A DNA stretch of 26,945 nt from Hirudo medicinalis (Eukaryota; Annelida; Clitellata; Hirudinida; Hirudinidae), in assembly GCA_011800805.1 (NCBI GenBank), contig MPNW01000577.1, positions 47,501-74,445 on the forward strand. Direction: 5' to 3'. Position 1 is the stretch's first letter. The number at the start of each line of letters is the position of its first letter. Both the position numbers and the translations under genes were made by a program. This document shows positions 21,150 to 26,945 of this stretch, piece after piece. Below the pieces are notes generated by a model. That model was not told where the DNA came from and ran no database searches. It saw only the letters and a program-made list of their open reading frames with translations.

Positions 21150-23267
21150 TCATAGGTCGCTCGTCGACAACTGGTCATCCTGACTGTCGGCCTCGTCGCA
21201 GGACATGTCACTCTCTGGCGAGGGAATTTTCGTCTTCAGTTCTTGGAGTCGATCGAGAATGTTTTTGTAGCAGAACCTTCCCCTCTTCTCCCCGAAGGGG
21301 TCCTTGGAAGAGCGAAGTAAATATCATTAAATGAAAAATAATTTAATTTGGCTAAAGGCGTCATCCATTGCAATAAAAAGTAATAACAAGCCATCGTAAC
21401 GATATTTGTAATAACAAAGATCTTATATTTGCAAACGAAGATCGACTCACAGACATCGGTAGCCCGTCAAGGTGCAGGTTCAACTTGCAGATGCTTGTGT
21501 AGAACTCATAATAGTCGTGGAATGAACCGTAGATGACCTCACTTCCAGAAAAAAAAACCACTCACTTTTGTCAAATGAAATACCAATAACAATAATTAGA
21601 AATTGATTGTAAAGTCTAAAACTGAGCTCAAGTCATTGAGTCAACTTTCTAAACTATGTTAAAGAAAAAGATTTTAACGAATTAATTTCATTCAATAATT
21701 TTTTGGACGAACGCCCGGCCACGATCAAGAAGGCGTTCGTCCGCTAAAAGATGTCGGAGATACTAACAGAAATGAATCCAAGCATGGCACCCTCTTCTCG
21801 AGAACGTCGCAGACGGACACTCGAACGGTCTCGTGTTGAATTATCTTGTTGTACCTTTCCACATCTCCTGGTGTCCTTTCCTGAAATGTTTGAATCGGAA
21901 TTGAGTTTAGTTGACGCTTTGAGTTCCGTACGTATCAGAAGCGAAGGCAGTGCAACGGCTTGACTATTTACATAGCATCCCAACTGCCAGGGCCGTTCGT
22001 AAATTTTGAAAAGCAACAACAATTAGCCTAGAAATTAATTTCGGTCAGGTAATTAAAACAAACCGAACTAGGCACTTTTGTTATTGCTGAAGCAAATTAG
22101 GCTATTGAGTTAATATAAATCCACTTTACTTTCGACATCATAGGTCAAGAAAATCCATCGAGTTTCAAAACCAAAAGGTCGTTTTTGAACTCAACGAGAA
22201 ACGATTCATAGCTTAGCCATTATTCTGACAAAATAGTTTCTACCTGTTCGAAACCTGGCTCATTGTGGTACGGTTTTTCATTGAGAAGAGACTGGATGGA
22301 GATGAGAAGCGAAGAAAGATTCATAGCTGGACTCCAACTGGGACCACTCCAAGTGCTGCCAGAAGATGGAACAAGAACGTTGATAATGTTATGTTGGCAT
22401 TTCAGAGCGATTTGCTTATGGAAAACTTAATCATCAAATCATGTGCAACTGAAACAGATGAAAATGATGTTTTATCTTTTATTACTGAAATGTCCTGGTG
22501 AAACTGAACTGAAGTTATCAAACTGAAGTTATGATTTCACTAGCACGAAAAATTTCTAAATTAGTTGTGTGGCTTTAAAAATCGTCAAAAAAGCACAAAA
22601 TACCCGAGGATGCTGAGACAAACTTTCCCATTTCTGTACAGATTTGGATTGAATCGAACAGTGTTGTTGCCAGTTGTCAGGAGTTTCACTTTCGGTGGTT
22701 TGATGGGGTAGTCATTTGTACAAGCAACGAGGAAGTAAAAAAATCCTCCTTCATATGGTGTATCTGCTGGACCCATGATGAGGGCATGAACCTTTTGAGG
22801 TGAAACAATGCAATGCCTTAGACAATATTACATCGAAAACAAAGGAAAGTGCAGAAACTCTGATAACCCTTGACATGTCATCTTTATCTGGAAGTGCCAT
22901 GATTCCAGGGGGCGGTTCTTTAAAAATTGCCAGTATATCCCTGAATATTGAAACTATTATATATACTAATATCATAGCATCTTCATGATTGAACTAATAA
23001 AAACGTTAATCAAACAATACAATGAAAATAAACTCGTTGCTCGCTAGACTTTGGTTCTAGGCCATAACCTATGCTTTAATGTGGTCAGTTAAGGTCTATT
23101 TGAGGTCATATATCTTAATAAACTATTTAATTTCGACACTGTAACAATGTATTAGAAATGACTCACTTCTTGATTCTCCTGAATGTTAACTCAGTACAAA
23201 CGTTACAAACCCCGTTCTCAAACGGGTCCCAAGAGCTATCGTGATGCACTATCCCCGCAACTGCCAT
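21150..23267 (-). CDS. UBE2Z: Ubiquitin-conjugating enzyme E2 Z (UBE2Z/USE1-like)
   Basis: Seven exons, in coding order: 23267-23167, 22940-22868, 22791-22604, 22355-22244, 21880-21768, 21541-21451 and 21302-21150. All are GT-AG on the minus strand with matching phases, giving 276 residues. UBE2Z accepts ubiquitin, and the modifier FAT10, from the E1 UBA6. The UBC fold starts at about 25 ([20 protein letters not shown]). [14 protein letters not shown] lies at about 65-78, [18 protein letters not shown] at about 97-114, the catalytic Cys116 in [17 protein letters not shown], and [19 protein letters not shown] ends at 158. The family's C-terminal extension follows ([27 protein letters not shown]), with an acidic, Ser-rich end. 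The chosen ATG has context ACAATGG. The N-terminus is shorter than the long human form, though a short human isoform also exists. Confidence 0.96.
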
Positions 23268-24164
23268 TGTCCGAAAAAGTTTAACGTCGGAAATTTTCTT
23301 TAAAGTGGGAAGTGATTGTTGAGACGAGATAAATAAGCAATGGTATTACGAATTTGTACGTATTTTACTAATTACGCTAATTACTTTTAAATGAATATGA
23401 GACTAAAATTTCAGCAACGCTCGTCCCAACGACTGTCAGTTTTATTGTGCCGAGTTAAGACCTGGTAAATGGATCAAAGTTCCCGTGAAACTTAATACAG
23501 CTATGCTCTTTCTATTTCTAAATTCTATCATTAATACTTATTTCCACTATAAAATAATTTGAAAATTAGTTTATCAAGTTGGTTAATAATAGCATAATAA
23601 TAATGCATTTCATATGCTCCAACGAGTTAAATTGTAAAACATGTGGGTGTTAATTAATTTGCACAATGAGCTGATGTCAATCATCAGGATGAAGTAATCG
23701 TGTTTATGATAAAAAAACATTATCTAAAGATGATTTGTTAATTTGGTATTCTTGCCTAATTTTGTATCGAGAATAACGTTCCCTATAACCACAGCTCATG
23801 CTATAGCTTGCTCATGCTATGGAGGCATATTTTATTACTGTAAATATTGATGAACATTTTGGTAAAATCAATTTTTTTAAAAGTTGATAGCATTAGAATG
23901 CAGTAAAAATTAGATCAACATACTAGTATAGCAATATCAACGTAAATTTATTTGCGCAACACTTCATTTATTACAGAAAAAGAAAACCAAAAAAAATTAA
24001 TTGCACTATTTTAAGAATAGTAACTGATTAAATTTTATCAAATATTTTTGTCAAGCCATGAACTAATAATAAAAAATATAAATTCTGTGCAATCGTCAAG
24101 GAAAACCATTCGTGGACAGTTTGGTTGCTGGTGTCTGCGCTGGTGGGTTCGCTTCGCTGTGAGA
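23268..24164. promoter_or_regulatory. Divergent intergenic region, likely shared promoter
   Basis: 897 bp separate the start codons of the minus-strand UBE2Z-like gene and the plus-strand NPEPPS-like gene. The region is AT-rich without simple repeats, and contains a repeated GCTCATGCTAT at about 23792-23820. I see no convincing TATA box or initiator at a fixed distance from either gene. The call of a shared promoter rests on the head-to-head arrangement only. Confidence 0.4.
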
Positions 24165-24822
24165 ATGACTAGAAAGAAGTTTGAACGACTGCCCAAGGAT
24201 GTCGTGCCTACAAATTATGCACTTACTATTAAACCAGATCTCGAAAAGTTAACTTTCACCGGTCATGTGATAATTTCAGTGACGGTAGTGACTAAATTGT
24301 TTTCTGATGATTGTATTTTTGCAAAAATGAAATCACACGTTGTCTGTTTTTTTGCTGAAGGTTGCTAGAAGCACTAAGAACATCTTGCTCAATGGCTTAA
24401 ACCTGACGATAGAATCAGCAAAATATAGTTCTGATGCACAGGGTCTGCAAACAATAACTTAATCTATTAGTCAAAAGAGTGAAACGTTATACAATTAAGT
24501 TTATTTTAATACTCAGCCTTTGAAGGTGGCATTCACATAAACTACTCAGAGGAGGATGAAACTGTGGCAATAACCTTTCCAGAAGAAATAAAGGTGAATT
24601 ATGGCAACTGTATACATTTGGGGTGCAAGTTAGCTCAGAGGGTTTGCATTCCTGCAAGCGACAGTAAAAGCTGCGGTCGCTATGTGTCGTGTTTGCAACC
24701 CAGCTTGCACCACCATAAAGCATCTCTGGGAGAAGCGCTATATAAATGGTCTAAGCGCCCCTGCTTATGGTGCTGCACAAATTCACTCATTATTACTATT
24801 ATTGTTATTATTGTTATTGTTG

Positions 24823-24877
<55 letters not shown>

Positions 24878-26822
24878 ATAGTATTAGTATTTGGATATTA
24901 ATTGACAAGCAGTTATTGAATAATAAAATGTCCCATAGGAGGGCAAAGGCACCCTTTCTCTGACATACTCTGGTGTTTTGAGTGACAAGTTGAAAGGTTT
25001 CTACAGAAGCAAGTACACATCCCCATCTGGTGTCAGTTGCTATGCTGGAGTCACTCATTTTGAGGTGAATGGTTGGTGGTTGGAGATGAGTGCAACAACT
25101 TTTTTAACCTATTACTTGTTATTTCTCTTATTGTTATCTTCAATTGCCTATTATTTTGAATTGATGGCTTATTTTGAAATTGGTGGAAATTAATTTAGCC
25201 CACGGGTGCCAGGCAAGCGTTTCCTTGTTGGGACGAGCCAGCCGTGAAGGCGACGTTCGACATCACCCTCGTCGTTCCAAAGGACAGAGTTGCTCTTTCC
25301 AATATGGTCAGTCATTTAAAGGATTGGAAGACAATTTCCTGCTTTATGTTTTCTAAAATTTTCTGCAGCAAGAAATTTATACAATTCGTATGCTACATTT
25401 TGCAAGTAACTCTGGACGAAGCTTTTATTCTTGCTTTACAGCCAGTAAAAAAGGAAAGCGAACACGATACCGATCCCGGCTCGAAGATACTCTCGTTCGA
25501 GAGGTCGCCCGTCATGTCCACATACCTGGTGGCTTTCATTGTCGGCGAATACGATTACGTCGAGGATCGCGACGCCGACGGCGTTCTCGTCAGAGTTTAC
25601 ACTCCCCTCGGCAAAAAAGAACAGGGACTCTTTGCTCTCAATGTTAGTGGGAATTTTGTAATCGATTTATTAATTTATATTATTAATAACAATTTGTTTT
25701 TATTTATATTTTTATAAATTTAAAATAATTATTTACATGAAGATTTAACAATTTGTGCTCGGACAACTGATAAACTAATATTTAAAAATTAATCAAACAT
25801 GTCAACTTGATCTTGGAGGGAATTTTTAATCGCTTAGATGGATTTATCGATCGTGATTTCGTTTCTTCGGTTTACTTACAGGTCGCTAAAAAAACATTGC
25901 CCTTCTACAAGGACTACTTCAAGGTTCCTTATTCTCTGCCTAAGATGGACTTGATTGCCATTGCTGACTTTGGGGGAGGTTGGTTGATAATCTCTTAACC
26001 ATTCAGTGATCGCAACATTGGTCTTAGCAACTTAGCCTGATTGGTCACCGACTGCTCGATCCCAAAAGGGGCCATGGAAAACTGGGGCCTGCTGACCTAC
26101 AGAGAGACGGCTCTGCTGATCGACGAGCAGGATTCGTCCGTGTTTTCCAAGCAGAGGGTCGCCCTCGTGGTCGGCCACGAGATTGCGCACCAGTGGTTCG
26201 GCGACCTCGTTACCCCAGTAAGAAAGAGTTTGTTTTGTATAAGCTTTCACAAATTTTACTAAAAAAAAAAATTTAATAAAAAAAATATATAATAAAAAGT
26301 TCACTTTCTAAGATTGATGAAAATATTCTATCTACATTAAAAAGGATTGGTGGTCTGATCTTTGGCTGAAGGAAGGATTTGCCTCTTGGATAGAGTACTT
26401 GTGCGTCGACCACTGCTTCCCTGAGTTTGACATCTGGACCAGCTTTGCCAGCTCAGATTTCAGTGTCGCTCTGAACTTGGATGCCCTCAAGAACAGTCAT
26501 CCCATTGAGGTCGGGAGGTTTATGGTTGTTTTTAAACCAAATGAATGTATTCATTTGGTTTTCTTTATTATTGTGTAATAGCATTTGTAATATTGCTTGA
26601 CTGGTGAAGTAATATTGCACTCAACATTATTTGTGATTACCATTTATGATCCTGATTCTAAGTGTTGAGAGTCTGCGATGATGTTGACATCTTTGAATGT
26701 TTGACATCCATGCACAGGTGGTCGTTGGACACCCGTCGGAAATAGAGGAGATATTCGACACAATCTCCTACTCGAAAGGGGCCTCGGTCATCAGAATGCT
26801 GCACGACTATGTCGGGGATGAG
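24165..26822 (+). CDS. NPEPPS: Puromycin-sensitive aminopeptidase (M1 family), 5' part
   Basis: Ten exons: 24165-24284, 24361-24442, 24517-24593, 24939-25064, 25199-25306, 25442-25642, 25882-25978, 26069-26217, 26345-26509 and 26718-26822. All are GT-AG and in phase, giving 410 residues; the gene continues past the window (family members are about 870-920). It is a zinc aminopeptidase that trims N-termini of cytosolic peptides. It starts [20 protein letters not shown]. Further on come [12 protein letters not shown], the substrate-site region [30 protein letters not shown] and [18 protein letters not shown]. The exopeptidase motif GAMENWG is at 271-277. The zinc motif HEIAH is at 307-311, and the third ligand Glu330 (in WLKEGFASW) gives a perfect HEXXH-X18-E spacing. 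Exon 10 ends in [17 protein letters not shown]. The chosen ATG matches the family's cytosolic start; the frame is open further upstream without an ATG. Confidence 0.96.
24621..24783 (+). mobile_element. tRNA-derived SINE-like element, copy 2
   Basis: It lies in NPEPPS intron 3 in the sense orientation. An A-box TAGCTCAGAGG is at 24631-24641 and a weaker B-box-like GTTTGCAACCC at 24691-24701. It shares ATGTGTCGTGTT (24682-24693) and the terminal GCGCTATATAAATG (24735-24748) with the copy at 14722. After the shared end come about 40 bases and then a long (ATT)n array at 24789-24877. A Pol III promoter-like head, a conserved 3' end and a simple-repeat tail are the SINE layout. The target-site duplications were not resolved. 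Confidence 0.65.
24789..24877 (+). repeat. (ATT)n array after SINE-like copy 2
   Basis: ATT/GTT triplets become a pure ATT run of nearly 50 bp. Its position directly downstream of a SINE-like 3' end suggests it is the expanded tail of that element. Confidence 0.9.
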
Positions 26823-26863
26823 GTGAGTCCGGCCCTTCGAATGAGTTGCATGAGTTGAGTGTC

Positions 26864-26864
26864 A

Positions 26865-26932
<68 letters not shown>
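26864..26932. repeat. (AAT)n microsatellite in NPEPPS intron 10
   Basis: A pure AAT array starts about 40 bp after the donor of exon 10. Read on the minus strand it is an ATT array, so it could be the tail of an element in the opposite orientation lying beyond the window edge. Confidence 0.93.
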
Positions 26933-26934
<2 letters not shown>

Positions 26935-26945
26935 TATAATAAAAC

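Noticed and set aside
23041..23115. AGGTCA-like half-sites in the first UBE2Z intron, considered as nuclear-receptor elements
   Set aside because: Single six-base matches are expected by chance, and no paired site with defined spacing was seen.

Overview
This is a eukaryotic (metazoan) genomic window. Its genes are split by short GT-AG introns, the intergenic DNA is AT-rich and full of trinucleotide microsatellites (ATT, ATC/GAT, GTT), and it carries an innexin, a gap-junction family typical of protostome invertebrates. A lophotrochozoan, perhaps a leech-like annelid, is my best guess. That guess rests on overall genome style and gene content, not on a diagnostic marker.

Layout. 1-3736 is repeat-rich DNA with no supportable gene. 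3737-4954 (+) is a complete single-exon innexin of 405 residues. 4955-9857 is AT-rich intergenic DNA with nothing coding that I can defend. 9858-10114 (+) looks like the terminal exon of an unrecognised Lys/Glu-rich protein, followed by a poly(A) signal. 10444-11828 (+) is a four-exon mitochondrial initiation factor 3 gene (MTIF3-like). 12564-19538 (+) is a nine-exon RASSF gene with RA and SARAH domains of the RASSF1/3/5 type; its introns are loaded with microsatellites. 21150-23267 (-) is a complete seven-exon UBE2Z-like ubiquitin-conjugating enzyme, convergent with the RASSF gene. 24165 to the window edge (+) holds the first ten exons (410 codons) of a puromycin-sensitive aminopeptidase (NPEPPS-like), divergent from UBE2Z with 897 bp between the two start codons.

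For the four spliced genes I assembled the exons by hand. Every junction is GT-AG and every reading phase closes across the introns, which is strong internal support. The genes do not form a pathway: one is membrane-channel forming, one acts in mitochondrial translation, one is a Ras/Hippo-type adaptor, one activates or conjugates ubiquitin and one is a cytosolic peptidase.

The most interesting non-genic signal is a pair of related dispersed elements, one in a RASSF intron and one in an NPEPPS intron. They have tRNA-promoter-like boxes and share an exact 14-base 3' end; one copy runs into a long (ATT)n array. They look like a tRNA-derived SINE family whose tails may seed ATT microsatellites here. 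I found no clearly undescribed multi-gene system.
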